A DNA stretch of 64,000 nucleotides from Toxonevra muliebris. Taxonomy: Eukaryota > Arthropoda > Insecta > Diptera > Pallopteridae. Within the stretch, counting starts at the first letter, position 1; each line of letters begins with the position of its first letter. The notes below the pieces were generated by a model. That model saw nothing but the letters and a program-made list of their open reading frames with translations, did no database searches and had not been told where the DNA came from. Made by a program: the position numbers and the translations under genes. Location: assembly GCA_963691655.1 (NCBI GenBank), contig OY829327.1:65794079-65858078 (forward strand), read 5' to 3'. This document shows positions 43,122 through 54,419 of the stretch, one piece after another.

Positions 43122-43512
43122 GACATGGTTACTGCCGGATGCAGTAGATTTTTTACCGAATACTCTTTACGCCAATTTAAATCAGTGTGTCGAGTTTTAT
43201 TGCATTCATGTGCTTTAGTATTTTGCCTGATATCACGCTTTAAAAATTTCCCTTATATAATGTGTGGGCGTGGTTACTGAGGGATTTGGTTGATTTTTAC
43301 AATTAATATTTTATATGCCAATACAAATAAGTGTGTTTAGTTTCATTTAATTTACTTCAGTATTTTGCCTGATATCATGCTTTGAAAATGTCAGTTATAT
43401 TGTGAGTGGGCGTGGTTACCGAGGTATTTGGTTGATTTTAGTAACAAATAATTTTTATGCTAATACAAAGAAGTGTGTCGAATTGCATTGGTGGGTGGGC
43501 GTGGTTTCTAAC
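43122..43512 (+). repeat. Tandem repeat, about 140-bp unit, 2.7 copies
   Basis: Three imperfect units share GTGGGCGTGGTTACTGAGG (or GGACATGGTTACTGCCGG), a TTTATGCCAATACAAATAAG-like segment, GTGTGTCGAGTT and AGTATTTTGCCTGATATCA in the same order. It is a degenerate direct repeat within FAR intron 2, probably derived from a dispersed element. Confidence 0.75.
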
Positions 43513-45362
43513 AGATTTCACACATTTTACAAAAGAAACATCTCGGGATGCTAAGAATTCGATTTCAAATATATGTATATTCTAGTAATTTAATTTTAGA
43601 ATAAAAAAAAAACGATTTTAAATATACTGGCAAACTTCTTTTAATGAAATTTTTAGTTTAGTGATTATTTTTTCTAAAACCAAGTTTACAGATTTTTGTT
43701 GTTCAGTAACCTATAGAATAATTTTGTGGGCAACATATTTTTAGAACATATTAACCCTCTATCAACCCTCTTAGGGGGTCAAAAAAGTGACTTTTACCAA
43801 AAAAAAATAGAAAAAACCCATAATGAAAGGAGATAATGGGTTAAAACTTTCTAAAAAAATGGTGTACAGAAAATTATACTAAAATTTGCTGAGCACATAC
43901 ACAAACAATCTCAGATGCACACTTAATTAGTTCTGTTATGGTTTATTATAGTTAATATATCAGAAATGAACAAACTTTAGATCTGCATAATACCAAAAGT
44001 CGAGCTAACTTTACAAAACTCTATAGGGACTATGTTATTGTATATGCATACTTTCAATCTATTCAAACGGATCTCTGTCCCGATTTCATGACTTTGAATT
44101 TGTTGCAGAGTATAATTAATTTTCGTTTTGATCTACTTATTTAGTAGCGTATGATCGCTGATGATGAGAACTGGATGCTTATTTTTTAGCCGATTATTCT
44201 GAAACTTTCAGAAACAAATTTTTTAACGAAAAAAATTATGTGTGCTAAATTCAAAGTTATTTCAATGTAAAATAAGGGTACCTACCAGTACTGTCGCTGT
44301 CACTTCAATTGAACTATTTCACTTCACTTTCAAGCCTGACACTTCGTCACTTCCTCTTTCATAAAAACACTTCGGTTTTCCAGTTTCAATGAAAAACTAA
44401 AATTGATAAAAAAAAATGTAAATATGCTCATCTCTGTAATATGCTCCGACTGTAGCCAGATCGGTGTATTTCAATTTATATTTCCTATAAAAAATAAAAA
44501 GATATCATTTAGCATACATACTTTAGTACATTTTGAGACAAACTTGATGACGAACTGTCATTAAATTTATTAGAATTTGGTTGAAAATAAAGAGGTGGAC
44601 GATTTGGAAGGTGAGTGGAGGATTTAATTTCTAAATGATATTATGCGGATTATCTGCGGAAAAGCAAGCAAATATTTATAGAAAATGTTGTATGAAAATC
44701 AAAATAATAAAAAATCTTTAGGTGTTCACGCTTCTACGCAACTGGATGCTACCAGCGGTCGATGAATGAGCAGTGGGACATTTCGATAAGCCGGCCATCG
44801 ACATGTCGAAGCATCCATAGGGTAACAGATGTAATCAACAAGAAAATATGTTCCCGGACTATTTTCGGTCCCCCATGACTCCAACAGAGCGGCCTGCTGC
44901 CAAAGCTAAATTTATGACCACGCGTCATGGATATAACTAAATTAATGTACAGAAGATAGTCAGATGGAATCTTTTTATATTTTTAATTTAAACTTTTTTA
45001 GATATGTGACCCTACGTTAAAAATACTAATGTCATTTGCCAATGTTGCCACTTTTCCGCCTTTTTTGTAGCAATAGTTGCGATAATTGTAATTAAGAATT
45101 TTCAGCGAAAGCTGTCGCTAAAACAGAGTTACAGAATCAGTCCGTCGTTAGTGCAAGCGATAAAATCACAAATTGCGATAGCGATTGTGGTCGCTAAGAA
45201 AAATTATAGAATCGCACCCCTGTTCAGAAGTGTTTTAAATCTGCCTTAAGTGTACTGAAAATTTCATACTCAAAAACAAATCGCCAGCATTCAAACAAAA
45301 AAATTTATTAAGTCCATTTTTTAAATTACTGAGATATTTTGTTTGTTTTTATTATTTTTTAT

Positions 45363-45922
45363 TGAAGTGAAACTTCTTTTCTCTTGTCCTAGAGTAAAAC
45401 CAACCGGATGTGACGTCAGCGCGTAAGTTTGCAATGCGACATAATTTGGTCGAGCAATGTGCATGAGGGGCTAAATATCAATATTCCGTAACTGAATTCA
45501 CTAGCAAACTATGTAAAAACGATTCATAAATAGTTTTAATTCAATAAAACATATTGATTACATACACACACACGCCTATTGCAGAAAGAATAATGTGTAG
45601 CGTCGCCATCTTAAAGTTAATAACAGTTATACATTTCACATACAGATGGCGCAAATGTCCAAGGAATCACATGAAGATGTCGCACGCAAAAAGAGTTCAT
45701 GTACAATTGTTATCGACATTACCGGCACAGAGTTGCAATTTTTGTTCTAGCATTATTCCCAAAAAAAATTTAGCGATTGAGAAAGAGAATATCGATGGTC
45801 ATACGTTGACTTCTCGTATATAGTTTTCACCACTTTTGGAAGAGACGACAAAAAAGCATAAAATGTACATAAAGAATACGTAAAATTGGGTTTTAAATCA
45901 TTTCACAAGAAGTTTCACTTCA
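45363..45922. mobile_element. Inverted-repeat element ending in TGAAGTGAAACTTCTT
   Basis: The 16-bp sequence at 45363-45378 recurs inverted and perfect at 45907-45922. A further copy is at 8802-8817. The interior (560 bp total) has a 90-codon plus frame without family features and a CAGATGGCGC motif at 45643-45652. No target duplication is evident. It is probably a non-autonomous DNA element. Confidence 0.65.
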
Positions 45923-46028
45923 GCCTTGTGTTCGTTAATACACAATTTAGTTTTTTTGTTTTATTACGTTAACTCTTTCATACCCGATGTTGCGTATATG
46001 CAACATTCTCTTTTATGTCGGATAATTA

Positions 46029-46148
46029 TGCCTGGTTTTCATTACGTCAAATTCAATCAAATTTGCCAACATGCTGGCAATTTCGTATAGAAAATTCTCT
46101 CTCTCTCTCTTTCTTTGACATGAAATATGAGGTAGTGAAAACCAGGCA
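46029..46148. mobile_element. Harbinger-type MITE, 120 bp, TTA target site
   Basis: Terminal repeats TGCCTGGTTTTCATTAC and the inverted GTAGTGAAAACCAGGCA (one mismatch) are flanked on both sides by TTA, the 3-bp TWA target of PIF/Harbinger elements. A CTCTCTCTCTCTC run lies inside. It lies at the edge of a TTAACTCTTTCATACCCGATGT sequence that resembles the end of the piggyBac-type MITE family. Confidence 0.75.
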
Positions 46149-46259
46149 TTAAGGTGTTTAACAAATTTCACTATTAACGCTATATGTATTGGGTTCTGCC
46201 AGATATCTTCACGTTTGCTGATTGCCGAACATTTTAAATTTCGTGCTTAACACTATGTA

Positions 46260-49200
46260 TTGTTATTAAAATGTATGAAATTTTCATCGGGAAGAGGAGT
46301 TTAACCCCAAAAGCATTGCCTCGGGTAATGCATAAAAACTGCAAAAACAAAACCTTGAACTGGATTTATTGGGTATTCGTATTTATAGCCTCGACCTCGA
46401 ACTTCTTTGTTTCACTGATGATCCTTAGAAGCTCAGGAAGAGGAAGAGTATGGACAATATTCATACTCAAGACATCACTACCCAACAGCTTTAATCTGAT
46501 TCTCGCGAACGCCGGACAGCTACAAAGATAATGATCCGAAGTATTGTCGTCCTCAAGAGACGATTGGCAAATTGGATCGGTGATGACGCCCATGTTTGTC
46601 ATATGTCGACCACATGTGCTGTGCCCCGTGTTGACATCCACCAGTAATCTCCGGTTCTTTCTTCTCAGTTTGAGAAGAAATTCCGCTGATTTCCTGTTAG
46701 GTTGTCTCACGAAGCACTTTGCGGTTCTGCAGGAGTCAAGCTCGGACCATCTTTCTCTATGGATAGAACCCACGAAATCGTTGATCCAACGCATGATCTC
46801 CCCAGAACTTACGCCAAGAAAAGGTTCCGGACCCCATGATGTAATTGCAGAGCCTTCATTAGCTAGTTTATTAGCTAGTTCATTCCCTGCAATACCACAG
46901 TGTCCTGGAACCCATATAAGGCATAATTTGTTTTTATTTTGCAACACTATTTAGTTTTGTCTTACACTCGCTGACCAATTTTAAGGAACTGACAGGGTTA
47001 GCAAGAGCCTTCAGTGCAGCTTGGCTGCAGATACCTATGCACTTTCCATGCCACCTCTTCTCAATTATCCAGCTCACCACGTCTAGGATAGCGAAAACCT
47101 CTGTTAGGAAGACTGACGCCATCTGTCCAGTGGAAAAAGAGTACTTGGTCTCATCGTCCAAGTGCCAATCGGATCCAGTACCGTTTGAGGTTTTGGATCC
47201 GTCGGTATAGAAGACATGACGAAGACCCAGAGTACGACCTCTGGACTTAACCATTGATCACGTTTCGGGAACCTAACTTCATATCTTCTTCCGAAGCGGA
47301 TGCAAGACACATGATTGATCACGGGCATCAAGAACAGTGGGCACTGTACAGACAACTGGTGGTATATCATATTGTGCCCTACATCCGCCTCGACAAGCCA
47401 GACTCCATTTAACCGGAGTCTGTAGGGCGCTCTCATCGCTTCTTAACGGATTTGAAGATCAAGCAAGGCATTGAGGGCATCACCAGATGTAGTACACATT
47501 GCACCAGTGATACCCAGGCACACACTCCTCTGAAGCCTGGTCAGAGAAGATACTGTGGAGTTAACCAAAGTTCGTCTTGACGTTCGTCTTTCATGACAGT
47601 TTGCAATCTATTTATATATATATTTAACTTCAGAAGACAACTGCAGTGTTACTCCCTTCATTTTTGGTAGTAACAGGCTATCCTTCTTGCATTTCCTGGT
47701 GAAGAGCACTAAGGTGCAAATCGCACCAACCTTCGATCTTGTCCAAGACTTCTTGCATTTTGATGCACACCGTCTATAAGGACCGTCCCAAGATTACACA
47801 CGCACACATCGTCAGCATACGTTTGGATGAGAACTCCGAAATTTTGCACATCATTAAGAACGGAGTCCATCACGAAGCACCATTGAAGAGAAGAGAGTAC
47901 GCCCCCTTGGAGGCATCTTTTCTCAACTTCGACCATAACACTGTCATCGTTTCTCCCCCCCCCCCCCTACCCCCCCGTGATAAGCAGCCATTTGGATAGC
48001 ATGGTATGAATCCATCGAATGACGATTTCTTCAACACCATATTGTCTGGCCGAAGAGCACATCGAGTCGAAGGTAGCGTTGTCAAAAGCCCCTTCGATAT
48101 CGACAAACACTCCCTGGGTGTAGTTCCCTGCTTCCAGCTCTTGTTCAACTGCACTAACACAGTCGTGAAGAGCTGATTCACAGGGTTTTCCACTCTGATA
48201 AGCATTTTGTCGAGAACTGAGGGGGTTTTGGTTTAGAACCTTCAGCCTGATGTGCTTCTCGACCATGCGTTCCAGACTTTTAAGCAAAAACGATGTCAAT
48301 CTTATCGTTATCCCTTCCCGGTTTAGGAATAAATACAACTTTAACCGAGCGCCAAAGACGTGGAATATATCCATGAGCGAGACAAGCCGTGAAGATCTTT
48401 TCCAGAACCTTCATAAGAGTTGTCCCTCCCCTCTTTAGCATGATTGGATAAATGCCGTCGGGTCCAGGGGACTTAAAGTCATCGAATGACGAAAAGGCAA
48501 ACCTTAATATCTCTTCGGTGACTATCCTAGAGGCTAAAAACCAGTCGAGCCTTATGGTACTGGAGTCAACCTGACCAGGAGTATTGACAGCGCTCTGAGG
48601 AGCAGCTATCTTGCAGCCCGTTGCGTTGCAAGGAGTACATTTACTTCTGACCTAGAGTTGGTGTAGGAGCCATCGGGCTTCAGAAGTGAGTCCAGCTTAG
48701 CCGTCCGGTCCCTTTGAAGAACTTTGCATAGCCTCGCCGAATCCTTCTGATCTACCATTCCACTGCAAAAATTTCTATAAGAGTCCAGTTTTAAATATTT
48801 CACCTTCTTCTTATAGTCCTTTTGCAGCTGACGGTAGGCAGTCCAGTCCGCTTCCAACCGAGATTTAAGGGCTAGATTCAGAAGCTTCCTGGAGTTTTTC
48901 CGGAGTTTCGAAAGCTCAGCGTTCCACCAAGGGACCGCCTTACCTTGTCTACTCCTACATTCCGGGCACACCATCTCATAGCAATCAACCAAGATTCGCC
49001 CTAATGTATTAGAGGCTTCCTCGATTGACTCTATTGTCCGGAGTTTAGGAACGACGCGAATTCTTTCTTCGACCAGCTCACCGAATCGTGTCCAATCCGC
49101 TTATCGAGGCTTTCGGCCGGCAGGAACCAATTCTAGCTCAGCTGCAAGCCTAAACTCTATGTAACGGTGGTCCGAAAGGGAGTCATCTCTAAGAACTCGC

Positions 49201-49735
49201 CATTCGGTGGTTTGATCAGCCACTATACTGTTTGATAGTGTCAGATCAATCACCTCTTGTCTCCTACTAGAAACAAAAGCCAACATTTTGAATTACCAGT
49301 CGGGATGACAGAATAAAATCCAACAGCTTATTTCCCCTGAAGTTACACTTGGTGCTCCCCAGATTGTGTTCTGAGCATTAGCGGCACAGCCCACTATTAG
49401 TCCTAAGCCATTTGATTCCGCGTATCGTACGACTTCCATCAACTCCCTCGTAGGAGGGGGCATAATAGAATCGTAGAGAAGATTGGCCGAAATAACAATA
49501 GTCTCCACCACACCTCCCCCATAACGGTACTTTATTTTAACTGCAACGAGGTCTTGACAGCAAAATTGTCTTAACGTCGTGTAGTCAACCGCTTTCGGCA
49601 CAATCATGCAACAACGCGGACGAACCACTACTTCACAATAAAGGACGGAACCCCACTTAACTCCTCCCAATCCGCATACGCTTCTGTTAAACACCCATGG
49701 TTCTTGGATTAAAATTATGTGGGGTCGGCTACTAT
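46260..49735 (-). mobile_element. LOA-like LINE, antisense in FAR intron 2
   Basis: Minus strand, from 49694 leftward: endonuclease (LIVGCAANAQNTIWGAPSV, LTLSNSIV and SLSDHRYIEFRL, with catalytic SDH), a linker with WWNAELSKLRKNSRKLLNLA, RT (PNGCLSRGG, MLKSLERMVEKHIRLKVL, AYQSGKPCESALHD, GVFVDIEGAFDNATFDSM, QGGVLSSLQWCFVMDSVLND, QTYADDVCV), and RNase H (HVFYTDGSKTSNGTGSDW, LTEVFAIL, WVPGHCGIAGNELANKLANE) with a C-terminal Cys-His motif. The domain order is complete, but stops and frameshifts, including one near the C-run at 47956-47976, prevent a full ORF2. The GD-x-N of the endonuclease is changed to GCAAN. Confidence 0.85.
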
Positions 49736-49985
49736 GATTAGTACTTATTTTAAAAACACATATTAAACAATTTGCGGCTAATTTGCCGCGGCGCCCCCTC
49801 CGAAGGGTTAAAAAAGAAGAAATAGCTTTTTATAAGCGATTTTTCTTATTACATCTGTTGTTCAAGTGATGAAATACTTGATCATGCTTTATTTTATATA
49901 TATATATTTTCATTGTTCGTAGGCATATCTTGTTTTTCCGACATACTTACTATTCAATATTTAATATATTATTTTCGTTTTGCAG

Positions 49986-50095
49986 ATTATTAAATGGGCA
50001 ACCAAACACCTATGCTTACAGTAAAGCACTCTCTGAAGATTTAATTTTTAGATATGGTGAAAAGTTACCTATTATTATAACAAGACCATCAATTG
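49986..50095 (+). CDS. FAR: FAR coding exon 3 (residues 208-244), active-site exon
   Basis: Completes the split Lys codon, then encodes LLNGQPNTYAYSKALSEDLI with the catalytic Y217-x-x-x-K221 of the short-chain-dehydrogenase-like fold, and LPIIITRPSI, the conserved RPSI block. It ends with one base of the next codon before GTAAG. Confidence 0.93.
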
Positions 50096-50530
50096 GTAAG
50101 TAGCATGAAGGTAAAATATATTAAAAATGAAGTTATATATGAACAAGTTAATGAACAAATGTAGTCATCACAACAACAATGTATATAGAGACGGGCAAAT
50201 CAGACGGCCGTTTCGGAATCCGCCACAATTCCTCATCAGTGATCTTAGTGAGAGTTCTTAATCTTTCAATATCCTATATAAGGTACTAATATTTGAAATC
50301 ATAACCCAGAAATTCCGAAACGGCAGTCTGATTTACCGGTCTCTATATACATTGTTGTTGTGATGACTACATTTGTTCATTAACCTGTTTATATATAACT
50401 TCAAATAACGAAATTGACATGAACTTAAGTCATGACTTTGAAAATTAACCTCTAGATTTAATTTTCATAGCCTACTAAAAAACTATCATATTAAAAATAA
50501 TTATTTTTTAATTTAATTTAAATAAAACAG
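50096..50530 (+). other. FAR intron 3 (435 bp) with a large hairpin
   Basis: Donor GTAAGT at 50096, acceptor AAAACAG ending 50530. Most of it is occupied by the inverted repeat at 50129-50402. Confidence 0.92.
50129..50402. repeat. Foldback element in FAR intron 3: 91-bp arms
   Basis: Arms 50129-50219 and 50312-50402 are inverted copies with about 5 mismatches. Both contain GTAGTCATCACAACAACAAT (or its complement) and CAAATGTAG-TGTATATAGAGAC. The loop is about 92 bp and the whole is 274 bp. No convincing target duplication. Transcribed with FAR, it would give a long stem. Confidence 0.9.
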
Positions 50531-50963
50531 TTACAGCAGCCATTAAAGAGCCATTACCTGGCTGGATAGAAGGTGTAAACGGTCCAACTGGTCTAATGAT
50601 TGGAGCTGCTCGTGGTATTATACGTTCAATGCATTGCAATCCTGATTATTCGTCAACAGTTATCCCAGTAGATAAAGCAATAAATGGAATTATACTAGCT
50701 GGTTATACACGTGCTAAATCAATTTCCAACGGGGTAGACTTCTGTAACTTATGCATCTCAAAGAAAGCCTTGGTTTCATGGGGTGAAAGTATTGAAACAG
50801 GAAGACGTTTCTTCTACGAATTACCGTTAAGTTACGCTTTATGGTATCCAAATGGTTCAATTAAGAAAAATTATTACCATCATTTGTTTTGCGTAATATT
50901 TTTTCACTATTTGCCTGCATATTTTATAGACTTTTGGCTGTTTTTATTTGGACAAAAACCTTT
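50531..50963 (+). CDS. FAR: FAR coding exon 4 (residues 245-388)
   Basis: Starts by completing Val after RPSI, then EPLPGWIEGVNGPTGLMIGA (the canonical G-W-x-x-x-x-x-G-P-x-G block of FARs), GIIRSMHCNPDYSSTVIPVD and ISNGVDFCNLCISKKALVSW. The hydrophobic LFCVIFFHYLPAYFIDFWLF is a possible membrane-associated segment. It ends two bases into a codon before GTAAGA at 50964. Confidence 0.93.
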
Positions 50964-50972
50964 GTAAGACTA

Positions 50973-51081
50973 AGATATATTCAGTCCTATTCTAAATATT
51001 CCCGGAATCCCCAGGAAAATTCGTTTCTTTCCTTCTTTTCCTATTGGAATACAGGAATATTTAGAAAAGGACTGAATATCT
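50973..51081. repeat. Small inverted-repeat element in FAR intron 4
   Basis: Arms 50973-51002 (AGATATATTCAGTCCTATTC...AATATTCC) and 51054-51081 are inverted copies with a few mismatches, about 50 bp apart. They fill most of the 178-bp intron 4 (50964-51141). Confidence 0.8.
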
Positions 51082-51141
51082 ATGTTTAAATATTATTAAT
51101 TGTTTATATTGAATTATAATGATTAACTATTATTTTTTCAG

Positions 51142-51559
51142 TTTGGTAAATATACAAAATAAAATATCGACTGGCCTAAAGCTTTTACAGTATTATACAA
51201 CAAAAGATTGGGATTTTAGAAATGAACGATTTCAGCAAATGAGTGATAAATTGAATCAGACCGATCAAGAATTGTTTGATACATCTGTGAGCCAAGTTAA
51301 TTGGGAGCAGTATATACGCGGTTATATAATCGGTATGCGGACATATATACTAGGAGAAAGTGCAGCCTCTATACCTCATGCTAGAAAAGTTCTTCGCAGA
51401 TTGTATGTGCTGGATCGCATAGTTACTTATACAATATATGCTTTGATATTTTGGTTTTTGTGGACTCATATGGATAACTTTGTTGAACGCAGTGATGCAC
51501 TTATTCGATCTTCTTTGCAGATTGTTTACAGGGATAGTAATAAAACCATACATATCTAA
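51142..51559 (+). CDS. FAR: FAR coding exon 5 (residues 389-527), FAR_C domain
   Basis: Encodes VNIQNKISTGLKLLQYYTTK and DWDFRNERF, then the FAR_C signature FDTSVSQVNWEQYIRGYIIG with MRTYILGES. RIVTYTIYALIFWFLW (about 481-496) is a likely membrane-anchoring helix and a short polar tail ends at TAA 51557-51559. Residue content and length match insect FARs, which usually have about 500-520 residues. Confidence 0.93.
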
Positions 51560-51640
51560 AATTTAAATGAACATACCGTAAATTGTCAAACCAAACAGAA
51601 ATAAATGTACGAGTATAAAAATGAAAATAAATCATCTAAA
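51560..51640 (+). terminator. FAR 3' UTR with polyadenylation signal
   Basis: AATAAA at 51599-51604, about 40 bases after the stop, with another AATAAA near 51624. These are plausible cleavage signals for the FAR mRNA. Confidence 0.6.
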
Positions 51641-52500
51641 GAAAAATTAGAAACTTTATGAAAGATATAGGGAAGTGTCGTCAAGGTTAGGGCGTTGTCA
51701 GGGTCGGGGCAGTCTCGGGAGTCTGACACGCCTATCTGGCAGTGGACGTCCAAGAAAAACAAATGGACATGAGGACAGAGGTATAGTGGGTATAAGTTTA
51801 AAAAATCTAAAAAAGAACTTCACCCGAAATCTCTTCAGAGTTGAGAGAGATGCATAAAGTAAAAAAAGTTCAGAAATAAAATAAACGAAAATTATCTGGA
51901 GGCACGAAGAGCTGCGAAAAAGCCACTGTTAACAACAAAGATGCGTTTAAATCGTTTAAATTGCTGCAGGTAAAAAAGAAATTGGTCGTCTAATGATTGG
52001 ACTCAAGCCATATTCTCTGACGAAAGTAAAATAAATCTTGTTGGTCCAGATTCAGGAGTCATGGTGAGCCGCAGGCCCAACCAAAGATACAGTGATGAAC
52101 GTACCTAAAGTACTGTAAAGCACAGACCCCACATTATGGTTTGAGGTGCAATTACTAGCTGTGATGTTGGAGATATTATTCTTCTGTAAGGTTCTGTGAA
52201 CTCTTCAATCTACATAGACATAATAAACAGAGGCGTATTACCTTCTATGGATATATTCTTCGAGCACAAATCCAAAGTAATATTTCAAGACGATTCTGCA
52301 CCATGTCATCATCCAAATCGGCAATTACCCCTGTTTAATGAACATCTTTTTAGAAATTATTTTTCCAAATTTAATTTTCTTTTCATAGGTAGCGGAATAT
52401 ATAAAAGTTTTGGGGATATAGTCGTTACCATGGCCCGGAAATAGCCCAGACATGAAAAATGTTTGGGCAAATATTATACTTGTTAAGACGTTTACAACAA
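51640..52500 (+). pseudogene. Tc1-like transposase relic
   Basis: Plus-strand blocks in broken frames: GSGRPRKTNGHEDRGIVGIS (N-terminal HTH with GRPR), KRNWSSNDWTQAIFSDESKI (first catalytic D in FSDES), PHIMVWG-like block, KVIFQDDSAPCH (second catalytic D), and WPGNSPDMKNVWANI (region of the third acidic residue). Stops and frameshifts are frequent. It lies directly downstream of FAR, in the same orientation. Tc1 transposases cut and paste at TA sites. Confidence 0.85.
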
Positions 52501-53006
52501 TGTATCTTTTATGAATACCAAAGTTATGATAAAAAATTCATTTTGGCTGTTTTTAGGGTGGTCCAAAAAATTTTTTTTTTTGATTTCGAGATACTCTCCA
52601 CATAAGCTTTCAAATAGGTGGTGGACTTTTCAAACTTTTTTCTTCGACCCACTCTAATGCTCATACATATATGTGTTTAGACTGTACACAAAAAAATCGG
52701 CGAAACTCTTTGAGTTCACTTTACGGAAAAGTGTCCACTTGGCTTCATTTAGACATCCTAGAATTTTCACAAAAAAATATTGAAGTTTAATGATCCCTAA
52801 CCCAATTTTTTTACCTGGAAAATCAATTTTTAAGCGGTTGCAGAAAAAATCTCTTCTAGAAGCACCGGGAACGCTGAGAAACTTGTTTTATCCTTCGTTG
52901 TATATGTTATGGATAGGAGAAGGTACTGTCACACGTAATAGAACGCTGAATGCGTTGTCAGTTTTTGGCGCAAAAACAAGAAAGTAAAGAGAAAAACACT
53001 TAGCAT
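52501..53006. other. Stretch without a gene
   Basis: Contains GGGTGGTCCAAAAAATTTTT near 52557, which looks like the beginning of a dispersed repeat, but its other end was not found. Confidence 0.35.
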
Positions 53007-53392
53007 CAGTGTGGCCAACTTTTGTTTCTCAAAATCCGCTAAAATGAAGAATAAAGCGCTTATTTTCTTTTAAAACATTTAAACTTTTTCACTAATACAC
53101 GCACACATTGGCTACTTCTAGCCAATGAAAATTTCTTTGATTTTTCGAAGATAATACATATTCTCAACTTATAGCAGTTTACTTGAATGGTTATGTTGTA
53201 AAATGAAGTAAAAAATTACAATGTTTCGATTAAAATTTTGTTAGGATTATTCAGGAAATGGATTATTTAGTGTCTTTTAAATTGAAAACAATGCGCTAAA
53301 AATCGCGCTGACCGCTAAATCACTTTTTTTCCTCGTTTTAATTTTCAAAAAGCACTAAATTTAGCGGCAAAAGCGCTGAGTTGGCCACACTG
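53007..53392. mobile_element. hAT-type MITE, 386 bp
   Basis: Ends CAGTGTGGCCAACTTTTG and GAGTTGGCCACACTG are inverted repeats. Flanking octamers CTTAGCAT and CTGATAAT are similar but not identical (5 of 8). The interior has repeated GCTAAA/TTTAGC motifs and no coding capacity. Confidence 0.75.
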
Positions 53393-53740
53393 CTGATAAT
53401 ATAATCAGATAGAGACCTCAAATAGCCAAAAAAGTTGTTTCACTAAAAACTTGTAGCCTGACTCCCAATTAGGCTTCGAAGCACTTCGGTAGCATACTAA
53501 ACACAATATTGTTTTTGTTTCATTTCAATATTTCGCATAGTCGTCATTTGAGTTTATCAATTATTCTGCTCTAAGCTGCTAAAGTGTATGCACTGTGCGC
53601 ACAGCAGTGCGATCCCTGCAGAGCAAAGTTCTAGTTCCGAACTAGCGAATTCAATAGTTCTTAAGGGACAGTGACTGGTTCCACATCTATCTACTTTGTT
53701 TTGCTACAACTGGTGAATTTAACATGGCGTTGTCATAGGA

Positions 53741-54050
53741 AGTTAGTGTTGATTCGATGCCTACATAGTATCGATACTTTTACTCATTACTTGTATCGAA
53801 TAAAGGTATCGATGCCACCGAAAATATAGCAAAAAAGTATCGTGTATGTAATTGTATCGAATACTCGTTTGGAGGGAAAAATTACACTACTCAAAACGAA
53901 ATTGGCGTCAGGCACCTCATACATCATTTCTCTGATCACAATAGCGTACTCAGTTTTCACTGGAAACATGTGAATCATATAGAAATGACGCATGGGTTGG
54001 CTGACTTAAAAGAAGAGTTGCAATTTGTTGAGTAGTGTTAACTTAGATAT
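53741..54050. repeat. TATCGATAC-rich dispersed repeat, copy 1
   Basis: Begins TAGTGTTGATTCGAT, contains ACATAGTATCGATACTTTTA and CACTGGAAACATGTGAATCA, and shares these in order with 60712-61000. No coding capacity. Confidence 0.7.
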
Positions 54051-54419
54051 CTATATATATTAAATAGGGGCTGTTAAATGTTTAGTCCTAATAGGTTTCT
54101 ATATTTCGCAATGCTTAAACTAAAAGAGGTATATTAAAATTATGAATGGAAAGATTATAGATCTTATCGTTTGCTAAAATAAAGTCAGTGGTAGCACATA
54201 TCTAAAGTAATAGTTTACCTGTATAATGCATTTTTATATTAAAAATTCGTTCCCCTTACATTTGTTATTGAAAATATATTTCTTTTTCCTAAAATCAAAC
54301 CCACCCTGCGATTTCCACTACACAAACACAAACCCGAAAAGAATGCGTGAGAGCTTTCTGTTTTAAATCCTTTTTCATTTGCACGAATGTACTATAACTA
54401 CATATTACTAATTTCATTC

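Larger units (their letters stand above)
41495..49985 (+). other. FAR intron 2 (8.5 kb)
   Basis: Donor GTGAGT at 41495, acceptor TTTTGCAG ending 49985. It holds a hAT relic, a tandem repeat, an inverted-repeat element, a Harbinger-type MITE and an antisense LINE. The stretches 41495-42260, 42365-43120 and 43515-45360 show nothing that I can name. Confidence 0.9.
24488..51559 (+). other. FAR: Fatty acyl-CoA reductase gene, five coding exons over 27 kb
   Basis: Joined exons 24488-24715, 41100-41494, 49986-50095, 50531-50963 and 51142-51559 total 1584 nt and give 527 residues plus stop. Every intron begins GT and ends AG, and every junction keeps the frame. The product has the FAR layout: an N-terminal Rossmann (male-sterility-type NAD-binding) domain with TGATGFMG at residues 29-36, the active-site YxxxK at 217-221 (YAYSK), and a C-terminal FAR_C domain with a hydrophobic segment at about 481-497. 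Such enzymes reduce fatty acyl-CoA to fatty alcohol with NADPH, usually at ER or peroxisome membranes, for waxes, cuticular lipids or pheromone precursors. Insects have many FAR paralogues and I cannot say which one this is. Mobile elements fill introns 1 and 2. Confidence 0.93.
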
